Shown one piece after another: positions 1 through 6,939 of a stretch of 47,183 nucleotides of DNA. The DNA comes from an uncultured Eggerthellaceae bacterium. Its GTDB lineage: Bacteria > Actinomycetota > Coriobacteriia > Coriobacteriales > Eggerthellaceae. Every line of letters starts with the position of its first letter. The first letter of the stretch is position 1. The DNA lies in NCBI GenBank assembly GCA_905234785.1, contig CAJOIP010000011.1, positions 1-47,183 on the forward strand, in the 5' to 3' direction. Under the pieces are notes generated by a model, which was not told the origin of the DNA, made no database searches, and saw only the letters and a program-made list of their open reading frames with translations. The translations under genes and the position numbers were made by a program.

Positions 1-62
1 GCCGCTTCAAGGACGAGGCGCCGGTGGAGCCCAAGGCGCCACAAGGCGATTCCCCGCGCACG

Positions 63-596
63 CTACAGCCCCAGCAGCTCCAGTACACTCACATCGGGCT
101 TAACGGCCGAAATGGCTGCTTCGAGCGAAGCGCCGTCCGCCATGCGCTGCACGATCGCCGCTCTATCGGCATCGCTGAGCGTATGCCTTGCGGGCTCCTC
201 CGGTTTCTCTGCCGCTTCGGCCAGGATTCCTCCGATCGTGTTCGCGGCGACGCGGTCGTTCTGTGCGATGAAGTGCGCGTAGATGTCCATGGTGAGGCTT
301 GCCGACGAGTGCCCCAGCCTCTGCTGCACCGTCTTGATGTCCGCGCCGGACCCAATGAGCAGCGTGGCCTGCGTGTGCCTGAGCTCGTGAAGGTTGTAGC
401 CGATGTACGCGCCCTTGCGCCAGCGCTTCCTGCCGGTCGAGTCCGTGTAGCGTACCGACGGCCCGAACTCGCCGAGGCCGTGGTTCGCGAAGTACTGTCT
501 GCGCCAGCGGTTGAACGTGTTGGGGTCCATGAACTTGAAGAGCGTGTTGGTGCACACGGGCGTTCTCTCGTCCTGCTCGAGCCCAGCAACCTCCAT
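63..596 (-). pseudogene. Truncated tyrosine recombinase, catalytic C-terminal part only
   Basis: A 177-residue product keeps the second half of a tyrosine recombinase catalytic domain: the HELRH box (H70, R73), the GH at 95-96 and the likely nucleophile Tyr106. The N-terminal arm-binding and core-binding domains and the first catalytic Arg/Lys region are missing. An in-frame TAA lies four codons upstream of the ATG (606-608), so the gene cannot extend further in this frame. Full-length relatives are about 350-420 residues. It is transcribed in the same direction as the intact recombinase at 1241-2491 but is clearly different in sequence. It is most likely the remnant of an earlier integration. 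A shortened but expressed protein cannot be excluded. Confidence 0.8.
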
Positions 597-711
597 CGCC
601 CGTGCTTAACGGTTTGACAGGCGGAAATGGCGGGACGTCCCGATACTGGAAACGCGGGCTCATAACCCGAAGGGCGCCTGCTCAAATCCCGCTCATGGCA
701 AAACGTTGGTT

Positions 712-921
712 TTAGACTTCTTCCCAGGCCTCGTCGAGCTGATTGACGCTCATCTCGACGAGGCTGCGCACAGCGGCGAGCTCCGATGACTTGACGCCCT
801 CGCCGGAGGTGTCGGCCTTCTCCTCGAGCATGGCGAGGATCGATGCTGCTCCTTCAAGCCGTTCCGAGCTCTGAACGATGGCGGTGACCACCTCGCGGGG
901 GATTTCGCTCTTGCTGGCCAT
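712..921 (-). CDS. Small hypothetical protein of the integrative element
   Basis: The 69-residue protein begins MASKSEIPREVV and is acidic and helix-rich (EGAASILAMLEEK, SVNQLDEAWEEV). I do not recognise a family. The start was chosen because a purine-rich AGGAAAGGA lies just upstream of the ATG at 921; a longer reading from 1029 has no such site and would begin inside a hairpin. The gene sits between the two recombinases and is transcribed with them. Its leader holds a minus-strand TATAAT at 1091-1096 and two inverted repeats (982-1000 and 1015-1065). Small genes in this position often regulate excision or copy state, but nothing in this sequence shows a DNA-binding fold. Confidence 0.6.
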   Translation of the reverse strand: MASKSEIPREVVTAIVQSSERLEGAASILAMLEEKADTSGEGVKSSELAAVRSLVEMSVNQLDEAWEEV

Positions 922-981
922 GGGACCGTCCTTTCCTGGCAGGCACATCCACGGGCTGGCGGCGAACCTCTCGGAATGAGA

Positions 982-1065
982 GACACCCGCCCCGGGTGTC
1001 ACGCCGTTTGGGATTGCAGCCAATACCAAATGGACAGGTGCCCCTCATTGGGGGTATTGGCTGCA
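982..1065. promoter_or_regulatory. Two inverted repeats in the leader of the small element gene
   Basis: Two dyads lie between a minus-strand TATAAT (1091-1096) and the ATG at 921. The first is an 8-bp perfect stem, GACACCCG (982-989) and CGGGTGTC (993-1000), closed by CCC. The second is a 13-bp perfect stem, TGCAGCCAATACC (1015-1027) and its complement (1053-1065), with a 25-nt loop. A further small dyad, GCCGTC/GACGGC, is at 1112-1129. They could be operators or a structured leader. The rest of the 922-1240 gap holds no open frame I can support. Confidence 0.5.
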
Positions 1066-1240
1066 GGTATTCGGTTGGCGTGACGATGCAATTATACGCC
1101 GTAGCAGGTTTGCCGTCGGCTACGACGGCCATAGGCTGAAGGAATTACAACGCAATATCTGTTGCTGGTGGAAATTGCATCCACCTCAGCGTTGCCTTGG
1201 CGAGTCGTCTGGCTAAGCGCAGCAGGCCCTCGGGACCGTC

Positions 1241-2491
1241 TTAAGCATCGGCGGCCTCTCTCCGCTCGGCCTCGGCGAGCATCGCGCGGAGCTGCTCTGT
1301 CGTGAACTCGAGAGTGAGCGCGGGCGGCTCGGGATCAACGAACGCGCCCATGAGGTCGACGTCGAAGCTCTCGTCGATCTTGCTCAGCGCGGCGCGCTTC
1401 GCGTCCGGATCGACCTCTGCGTAGGTGTTGAGCGTCATGGCAACGTTGGAGTGGCCTAGGTAGCTAGCCACCGTGCGCACGTCGGTGCCGTTCGCGATCA
1501 TCATGGTGGCGAACGTGTGGCGAAGGTCGTGGAATGTCATTTGGAATCCGTGCATCTTGCAGAACGCCTGGAACTCGCGCGTGAGCCGGGTGGGGTGGAA
1601 GGGGCGGCTGTCGGGGTCGGGCGTCCCGAGGATGAAGGGGTCGCCGAACTTCACACCGAGTTCGGCCGCCACGTACCGCTCGTCCTTCTCGATTGCGCGC
1701 AGCACGGCGTAGAGCCTGCTCGTCAGCGGTATCGTCCTGTGGCTCCCCTCGGTCTTGGGCTCCTTGACGTACGGCGTGCCCTGGTCGAGGCTTATGGCCC
1801 GGTTGACGGTGATCTCGCAATCGCCTAGATCCGACCAGCGTAGCCCGCATATCTCGCCGCGGCGCATTCCGGTGGTGAGCGCGAGCTCGATGGCAAGCGC
1901 GAGGGGCTCTGGCTCCCCGTCGCGGGCGAGCTGGAGGAGCCGGGTGCGCTCCTTCTTGTCGAGGACATTCAGCTTCTTGCGCTTGATCTTCGGCGGCTTG
2001 CAGAACTCGCAGGGGTTCTTCGCGATGAGGTCCATCGCGACTGCGTGCTTCAAAGCCAGCTTCAGCAGCCCGAACGGCTTCCCGACCGACCTTGGGGCGT
2101 AGCCCTCCTGGACCATCTGGCTCATCCAGCCGCTCACGACTGCGATGCTCACGTCCGCGAGCTTGTAGCCGCCGATGTACCTGCACACGACCTTGGCGTG
2201 CTTGCGGTAATGGTCGACCGTCGAGCGCTCGAGCGTCCCGCTGTCGCTCTTCATCTGGATGAACTTCTCGAGGTACTCGGCGAGCGTCATGCGGGACGAG
2301 ACCGCCGACCCCCTGCGCTCGAGCTCGATTATCAGCTCGTCGCGCCGCTTCCTCGCCTGCTTCTCGGTCCTCGCCGACACCGTGTGGTAGGAGGGGACGA
2401 GCTCGCCGGTCAGCGGGTCCCTGTGGCTCAGCGTGACGTGCCACTTGTCCGAGTCGCCGCGACGTCTCAGTCCCCTGCTGGTGTACTTCAT
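1241..2491 (-). CDS. int: Tyrosine recombinase (integrase) of the tRNA-Ala element
   Basis: This 416-residue site-specific recombinase should insert and excise the element at the tRNA-Ala site about 200 bp upstream of its start. An N-terminal arm-binding region (about 1-65) is followed by a SAM-like core-binding domain (about 70-155) and the catalytic domain (about 175-390). The catalytic set is complete: Arg210 in TTGMRRGE, Lys246 in EPKTEGSH, His321 and Arg324 in HDLRH, His347 in LGH and the nucleophile Tyr357. The start at 2491 (MKYTSRG) was preferred over 2518 because GGAG (2498-2501) lies six bases upstream. The last 50 residues form a charged tail beyond the catalytic domain. It belongs to the Tn916/lambda-Int-like group common in actinobacterial and firmicute elements. 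Confidence 0.93.
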   Translation of the reverse strand: MKYTSRGLRRRGDSDKWHVTLSHRDPLTGELVPSYHTVSARTEKQARKRRDELIIELERRGSAVSSRMTLAEYLEKFIQMKSDSGTLERSTVDHYRKHAKVVCRYIGGYKLADVSIAVVSGWMSQMVQEGYAPRSVGKPFGLLKLALKHAVAMDLIAKNPCEFCKPPKIKRKKLNVLDKKERTRLLQLARDGEPEPLALAIELALTTGMRRGEICGLRWSDLGDCEITVNRAISLDQGTPYVKEPKTEGSHRTIPLTSRLYAVLRAIEKDERYVAAELGVKFGDPFILGTPDPDSRPFHPTRLTREFQAFCKMHGFQMTFHDLRHTFATMMIANGTDVRTVASYLGHSNVAMTLNTYAEVDPDAKRAALSKIDESFDVDLMGAFVDPEPPALTLEFTTEQLRAMLAEAERREAADA

Positions 2492-2692
2492 CTGTAGCTC
2501 CAATCTGACGTTTTCCACATCCTTTGCGGCAAGACGCCCGGGCTACATTCTGGACTACATTTCAGACCACAAACTGACTACATCAAGCATCGAAACGCGC
2601 CTGATAGCGGTGATGGGGGAGGGGCGGCCTGAAAGCGCTGATAGAAAAAACCACAGCTCAGAGGCCTAGCCAAATAAGAACAATTGTATGCT

Positions 2693-2737
2693 CTGGCAGC
2701 CATGAGGTCAGGGGTTCGATCCCCCTATGCTCCACCA
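2693..2737 (+). other. Attachment site: 3' part of tRNA-Ala(GGC)
   Basis: The sequence folds exactly as tRNA positions 32 to 76: anticodon loop CTGGCAG with anticodon GGC (2693-2699), 3' anticodon stem CCATG, variable loop AGGTC, T-arm AGGGG-TTCGATC-CCCCT, acceptor strand ATGCTCC, A73 and an encoded CCA (2735-2737). T at position 70 predicts the G3:U70 pair that defines alanine tRNAs. The bases before 2693 (ATGCT) cannot pair with CCATG, so the 5' half is absent. This is the duplicated identity block (attR or attL) left by integration, not a working tRNA gene. Confidence 0.88.
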
Positions 2738-2745
2738 AGTATTCG

Positions 2746-2780
2746 CAGGTCAGCGGCATAGTCGCTGGCCTGTTCCCTTT
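2746..2780 (+). terminator. Likely terminator of the original tRNA-Ala gene
   Basis: A ten-pair stem, CAGGTCAGCG (2746-2755) with CGCTGGCCTG (2763-2772) including one G:T pair, encloses a 7-nt loop and is followed by TTCCCTTTT. It sits 8 bases after the CCA of the tRNA fragment, where a tRNA terminator would be expected. The T-run is interrupted, so strength is uncertain. Confidence 0.55.
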
Positions 2781-2864
2781 TGAAACCGACAACCAACCGA
2801 CATTTTACCGACCAGGAACGCAGGAGCGTCGGCACCGTTGCTTTCGCTGTGGCGAGAGCATTAA

Positions 2865-3062
2865 GTAGAGCCGAAAAACCGCGACGAGCGCGAGATCTCC
2901 GGGTACCGATACGTGCTGGGCATGATTCACGAGGGCCATGACGACATCCCCGTCATGGGCCAGCACACGGTCGAGCGCATCCTGCAGAAGATGCAGGCGG
3001 AAGGCTATATCGAAATAGTTGGCGCCGCCCGCGCTACGGCTTACCGAAAGGTGAGAGGATAG
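2865..3062 (+). pseudogene. Remnant of a winged-helix-like C-terminus
   Basis: An open frame between stop codons, with an internal ATG at 2922, encodes YRYVLGMIHEGH, GQHTVERILQKMQAEGY and a basic end ATAYRKVRG. This reads like the last helix and wing of a winged-helix domain, as at the C-terminal end of AAA_4/Schlafen-like or Fic-associated proteins. There is no upstream coding continuation and no ribosome site. It lies between the attachment site and the next conserved gene, so it is probably what is left of an accessory gene. The family call is a guess from pattern. Confidence 0.4.
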
Positions 3063-3065
3063 CTC

Positions 3066-3125
3066 ATGGCGAAAGACAGAACGAACGCGAAAAGCGTGAC
3101 GGAGCAGCTCTGCGCCCGTTCTTGA
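3066..3125 (+). pseudogene. 19-codon fragment, possibly the start of an HsdM-type methylase
   Basis: An ATG three bases after the previous stop opens a frame reading MAKDRTNAKSVTEQL and stops after 19 codons. Type I restriction HsdM proteins often begin in a similar way (MAK..., then a short charged stretch, then EEQLW). The rest of the gene is absent. The tight spacing to the preceding fragment suggests that both came from one operon that was largely deleted. The similarity is short and may be chance. Confidence 0.25.
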
Positions 3126-3425
3126 TGGTTGCTAAAGCCCAACCTCCTTCATCGCCATTCGCAAGCTAGTGTTCAGCCTGCCATGCAAGGCAAACCATCT
3201 CACATGAACTTGAATGCGGCACGGCGAACCAGCCCCGGTCTACTTCCGACCAGAACAACCCACAGGCGCAATCTCGAGCCGTGAATTACGGGGCCACTTC
3301 TCGTTCGGTGCGCAAGTTCGTGAGACAGACTGCCCCATCCGAGCGTAGATTGCTCGGAAGCTCAAACGATCAGAGAAGCGTGGGCTCCCGCAGCCTGACC
3401 CCAGTGCTGCGAGAAAAAGGCGCAT
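3126..3425. other. Stretch without a supported gene
   Basis: No open frame here has a ribosome site or a recognisable product on either strand. A 61-codon minus-strand frame (3240-3425) and the first part of a plus-strand frame from 3281 look like chance. I see no clear promoter, terminator or repeat. Confidence 0.5.
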
Positions 3426-3613
3426 ATGGCAACCGCTGCGGCGATTGCAGAAGGAGGAAGCAGACGGAAGAGGCGGTCGAAGAAGGGCGCGGATGCGCTT
3501 CGTACGATTACGCGAAGTTCCCGCGGGCGTTCGTTTCGTACAGGTGGTTCAAGCCGCTGTTGGTGGCATTGCTCGCGTTCGTGTTCCTGGAGACGCAACG
3601 CCACTCGTCGTAG
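3426..3613 (+). pseudogene. Frameshifted N-terminus of a CPBP-like membrane protein
   Basis: Two reading frames together look like one protein start. The first frame from ATG 3426 gives MATAAAIAEGG and a basic run RRKRRSKK. About 25 codons later the adjacent frame continues with YDYAKFPRAFVSYRWFKP and the hydrophobic LLVALLAFVF, then ends LETQRHSS. An aromatic, basic FPxAFxxYRWxKPLL segment leading into a first membrane helix is typical of CPBP-family (CAAX-protease-like) proteins of Coriobacteriia. The frame change and the early stop after the first helix indicate a dead fragment. Confidence rests on this short motif only. Confidence 0.4.
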
Positions 3614-3718
3614 GCTCCGGTTTTCACATAGGAGACCCCAGGCAAATATGGCAGAATGAAGCCACTGGGATTTGGCAGACCCGGCAGATTCGCCGACGAA
3701 CCGAAATAGGAGATTGTT

Positions 3719-5359
3719 ATGACAGACGAGAAGGGCGTCATCGAAGGCGTTGACGACGTCGAATCGCGTCTCAAGGCGATCGAAGACGCCGAGAAGGCGA
3801 TTGACCGCGCATACACGACGGGCAAGGCCGAGCGTGCCAAGATCACCCAGGCGGCGCAGCTCGACGCTGCCGAAGCGGTTGCCATGGCGGGCATCGCCAT
3901 GGAAGCCGACGAGGAGGCCGACGAGGCCATGCGCATCAGCGTAATCGCCGAGCGCAGCGGCGACCGCGAGCGAGCCAAGGCTGCGAGCAAGCGCGAGCGC
4001 GAGACCCGCAAGAAGGCCCACGAAGACCACAGGGCGGCCACCAAGTCGGCCAAGCGGGCATACGACGCCATCAAGTTCTCGGCGCCCAACAAGATGGGCT
4101 TCATGCGCGCCGTGCAGATCCTGTTCGCGGGGCACATCGCCGTCTACCTCGTGTGGCTCATGCTCACTTCGCGCGACTTGATGACGTACGACGTGTCGTC
4201 CATGATGGACTGGCTCATGGTCATCCTGGAGGGCGTCGCCTTCTGGATGTTCATCAACCGATACAAGATCGCGCGGCCTTTCGTCATCGTCATGGCCGCC
4301 ATCGGCGTCGTCGTTCCGGCGGCCTTCGACGTGGCCACCGGCCAGTTCAACGCAATCGCCCTTCTGACCAGCGGCGCGTTCTACATCTTCCTGTTCCTCT
4401 ACTTCATCTTCTCGAAGCGCGTGAAGGCAACGCTGGTGAACGACCTGGCCAAGGGCGACGGCGACTACGAGAAGGAGGACTTCGTCGTCAACCGCCACGG
4501 CTGGCCGTTCGTCCGCAACCTCGTCATCTACTTCATCGTGTTCTCCATCATCGGCCACTGGATGGAGATGGGCATGTGCCAGTTCATCATCTTGGGCCTC
4601 GTGCAGGGCGAGTACGACCCCACGAACACGATGCTCTGGCGCGACTGGCTCTACCCGTTCCCCATGGAGGGCGCGGCGGTCGTCGTCATCGCGCTCGTGC
4701 TGTACCCGTTCTTCCTGTGGCTGAAGAAGAAGTTTGCCGGCAAGAAGCGGTGGGCCGCCTACGTCATCAGCTTCTTCGCGGGCGCCCTTCTGTGCACCGT
4801 CATCGAGGGCGGCATGGGCCTCATCGTGAACGCCGATTTGCAGCTGTGGGACTATCGCGACAACTTCGCCAACATCGGCGGGCAGGTCTGCCTGCAGAAC
4901 ACGATGGCCTTCGGCGTGGTGGCGGCCATCATAACCTGGTGGGTGTACCCCTTGCTCGAACGGCTCATCGCGCGGGTGCCGCGCGACGTCATGAACATCG
5001 CGGCCGTCGTCATCTTCGTGTTCGGCGCCATCGTGTGGTCGCTGTACCTCATTAACCCGCCCGGGGTCGACGAGCAGAACAAGCATTCCGAGCAAGCCGC
5101 CGAGATAGCGCAGCAGCAGGAGGCGGCGCAGAGGGCCGCTGCGCGGAGCGACATCGGCAGCGTGGCAGGAGCGGTCAGCATGTCGAACGACGCGTTGCGC
5201 GACGCCGTCGGGCAATCGGGCGCGCTGGGCGACGACGAGAAGGCGCGCATCCTCGCGGAAATCGACGACATCTCCGAGAGCGTCAAGGCCATCGAGGACG
5301 AGCTGGCGGCCGACGGGTCAGCAAGCGCATCTTCCGCTTCCGCTGCTGCTGCTGGCTAG
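3719..5359 (+). CDS. Multi-spanning membrane protein of the CmpB (putative ABC transporter type IV) family
   Basis: The 546-residue protein has a soluble, highly charged Ala/Glu/Lys-rich coiled-coil region (about 1-125). About ten hydrophobic spans follow (about 130-445), then an Ala/Ser-rich acidic tail (about 455-546). The second half of the membrane part carries the CmpB pattern: a first helix with HWMEMG, a DWLYPFPMEG loop, a helix with VIEGG, a LWDYRDNFANIGGQVCL loop and a final helix ending WWVYPLLERL. AGGAG lies eight bases before the ATG. The family is annotated as a putative ABC-transporter component but its function is not known. Typical members lack the long N-terminal coiled coil. 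It is the only intact gene between the attachment site and 6012. Confidence 0.75.
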   Translation: MTDEKGVIEGVDDVESRLKAIEDAEKAIDRAYTTGKAERAKITQAAQLDAAEAVAMAGIAMEADEEADEAMRISVIAERSGDRERAKAASKRERETRKKAHEDHRAATKSAKRAYDAIKFSAPNKMGFMRAVQILFAGHIAVYLVWLMLTSRDLMTYDVSSMMDWLMVILEGVAFWMFINRYKIARPFVIVMAAIGVVVPAAFDVATGQFNAIALLTSGAFYIFLFLYFIFSKRVKATLVNDLAKGDGDYEKEDFVVNRHGWPFVRNLVIYFIVFSIIGHWMEMGMCQFIILGLVQGEYDPTNTMLWRDWLYPFPMEGAAVVVIALVLYPFFLWLKKKFAGKKRWAAYVISFFAGALLCTVIEGGMGLIVNADLQLWDYRDNFANIGGQVCLQNTMAFGVVAAIITWWVYPLLERLIARVPRDVMNIAAVVIFVFGAIVWSLYLINPPGVDEQNKHSEQAAEIAQQQEAAQRAAARSDIGSVAGAVSMSNDALRDAVGQSGALGDDEKARILAEIDDISESVKAIEDELAADGSASASSASAAAAG

Positions 5360-5369
5360 GGAGGCTTTG

Positions 5370-5990
5370 GTGGCCAGCGATAGCGGTGTCCCGGAGTTCG
5401 GGCGCTTTCCAGTGGGGCTGCGCTTGTGCCAGGCGTACTTCGCATTCGCCATGCTGCTCGCGCTCGTGTTCGGCTTCCTGTGCTCGCCGCACATGTTCGA
5501 CTACGACATCAGCATGCTACGCAATCCTCCGCGCTTACCAGCGGGAGCATATCCATCGACACCCCGAAGGTCGATTTCGACGTCGACATCATGGACCTGT
5601 AGTTCGACCTGGTCGTGAAGCTGGGCGTGGCCTTCGACTTCGACGTGACGTCCACCGGCGCCTCGGGTGGCAGGCAGTCCGTCGAGATCATCGGGCTCGA
5701 AATCCCCAAGGCGTGGGCAGACGACCTCAACCGCGACGGCCTGGGCCCGAACCCGGACCCGAGCCGGAAGGCGATTGCGTCATCACCTACGACCTGAACG
5801 GCGGCGTGGACGACGGCGATGCCGGTCCGATTGTCGAATCGCATGCGAAGGGCGCCGTCATATCGATTCACGAGGCGCCAACGCGGGAAGGCTACTCGTT
5901 CGCGTACTGGAAGGGTTCGGAGTACCAGCCAGGTGACAGCTACACCGTCTGCGGTGCGTTCTTGGCCGAAGAAGCGATAGAATCGAACCA
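5370..5990 (+). pseudogene. Broken surface protein with an InlB-type B-repeat
   Basis: Pieces of one protein are spread over three frames. A GTG at 5370 after AGGGAGGC opens VASDSGVPEFGRF and then a hydrophobic anchor (QAYFAFAMLLALVFGFLC). Near 5510-5530 the frame changes to SGSISIDTPKVDFDVDIMDL, which stops at TAG 5600-5602. The same frame resumes with a Val/Asp-rich stretch up to DGLGPNPDPS, and near 5765 it shifts again to CVITYDLNGGVDDG followed by APTREGYSFAYWKGSEY. The last part matches the InlB B-repeat (Flg_new) consensus YDLNGG...PTREGYxFxxW. At least two shifts, one nonsense codon and a lost 3' end make this a pseudogene. The intact form was probably a membrane-anchored surface protein. 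Confidence 0.7.
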
Positions 5991-6011
5991 TTCCGAGGAA
6001 AGGAGCCTATG

Positions 6012-6251
6012 ATGGCGCGTTTTGAGGACATGTACCTGTACGTGAAGCCGGGGTGCCCGTATTGCATGAAGGTCGACCGCTTCCTCGAGCAAGAGGGGAT
6101 TGAAATGGAGCACCGCAGCGTGTTGGAGGGAACCAACGCAGACGATTTGCGGGCGCTCGGCGGCAAGGTGCAGTCGCCCTGCCTCGTCGTGGACGGGAAG
6201 GCCATGTACGAGTCGGATGACATTATCGCCTACCTGCGCACGATTCTGTAA
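6012..6251 (+). CDS. Glutaredoxin-like thiol-disulfide protein
   Basis: The 79-residue protein has a single thioredoxin-like fold beginning MARFEDMYLYVKPGCPYC. The CPYC active site (about residues 15-18), the VQSPCLVVDG segment with the cis-Pro position, and a final YESDDIIAYL helix are those of glutaredoxins and GST N-terminal domains. It likely reduces protein or small-molecule disulfides in the cytoplasm. The start at 6012 gives AGGAG (6001-6005) a six-base spacing; an ATG at 6009 in the same frame is equally possible. A stem-loop follows at 6292-6315. It lies just downstream of the broken surface-protein gene and is the first intact gene after the decayed zone. Confidence 0.85.
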   Translation: MARFEDMYLYVKPGCPYCMKVDRFLEQEGIEMEHRSVLEGTNADDLRALGGKVQSPCLVVDGKAMYESDDIIAYLRTIL

Positions 6252-6291
6252 ACGCGGGCAGTTCGACGTCCAGGCGAAACTCGTTGCGCAA

Positions 6292-6322
6292 AACGCCCTA
6301 TCCCGCTTGGGCGTTATTGTGC
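6292..6322 (+). terminator. Stem-loop after the glutaredoxin-like gene
   Basis: AACGCCC (6292-6298) pairs with GGGCGTT (6309-6315) around a ten-base loop, followed by ATTGT. The poor T-run makes it a weak intrinsic terminator candidate. Confidence 0.45.
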
Positions 6323-6418
6323 ATCAAAACCACAGACGCCCAATTCCCGCTTGTGTAGAATAGCGCCATGAACGGGCGCCCTTCAGGGCCCGATGAAGCA
6401 GCTGAAAGGATTGCGGAC

Positions 6419-6907
6419 ATGACGGCAGAGGATATGCAATACTACAGCATCGAAGACGACCCGCTCCATCAGAAGGTCGAGGAGTTCAAGGCGTCGCTTC
6501 AGAAGACGACGCCCGACATGAACGTGTCGCTGCTGTTGCGCGTGCTCGACGTGGTGAACGAGTCGAGTGAGGTGAAATACGCGTTCGACCCCATCGACGA
6601 TCAGGGCTGGGTAACCGGCACGGAAGAAAACGCGGTCGGGGGCGCGCACGTGACCGACGACGGGAAGCTCTGCCTGACGCTGAAGAGCGATAAGCACGGC
6701 ATCGCGGCCGGCAAGCTGTACTCGCAGGTCCACAAGCTCAGCAAGAAGGGTTGCGCCGACTCGGCCTCCATCGTGGTGATGCGCAAGGGCGAAGAGGTCA
6801 AGGTGACCGACATATTCTCGCATTCGATGGTGCGCCAGATGTGGGCAGGGCTGCCCTTCGATGTCGTGATGGTGACGAAAGTCGACTGCAAGCCCGAGGC
6901 CGAGTAG
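6419..6907 (+). CDS. Conserved-looking hypothetical protein
   Basis: The 162-residue soluble protein is acidic and has no signal peptide or membrane span. It reads as two alpha/beta parts: an N-terminal helical region (HQKVEEFKASLQK, MNVSLLLRVLDVVNES) and a C-terminal part with repeated Val/Ile strands (SASIVVMRKGEEVKV, LPFDVVMVTKVD). I do not recognise the family. The start at 6419 has AAAGGA (6405-6410) eight bases upstream. A longer start at 6368 has no such site but lies exactly six bases after a TAGAAT (6356-6361), so a leaderless start adding 17 residues is possible. It is flanked by a glutaredoxin-like gene and, convergently, by the CDF transporter. Confidence 0.6.
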   Translation: MTAEDMQYYSIEDDPLHQKVEEFKASLQKTTPDMNVSLLLRVLDVVNESSEVKYAFDPIDDQGWVTGTEENAVGGAHVTDDGKLCLTLKSDKHGIAAGKLYSQVHKLSKKGCADSASIVVMRKGEEVKVTDIFSHSMVRQMWAGLPFDVVMVTKVDCKPEAE

Positions 6908-6939
6908 CTTTCGCGCATAGTCCCGGTATCGACTCCGCC

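Larger units (their letters stand above)
1..2737. mobile_element. Right end of an integrative element inserted in tRNA-Ala(GGC)
   Basis: The stretch from the window start to the tRNA fragment reads as one end of an integrative element. It contains a tyrosine recombinase gene next to a duplicated tRNA 3' part, which is the standard layout of tRNA-targeting elements, plus a second truncated recombinase and a small hypothetical gene. The tRNA fragment points rightward on the + strand. The intact tRNA copy should therefore lie at the other end of the element, to the left of the window. The recombinase reads leftward, into the element. No conjugation or phage structural genes are in the visible part, so the element type (ICE, prophage or satellite) cannot be told. 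Confidence 0.75.

Noticed and set aside
3240..3425. 61-codon minus-strand frame in the decayed zone
   Set aside because: No ribosome site, odd composition and no similarity to any family known to me.
3362..5215. 617-codon minus-strand open frame opposite the CmpB-like gene
   Set aside because: It is Asp/His/Arg-rich antisense sequence with no ribosome site or recognisable domain; the opposite strand encodes a clear membrane protein.
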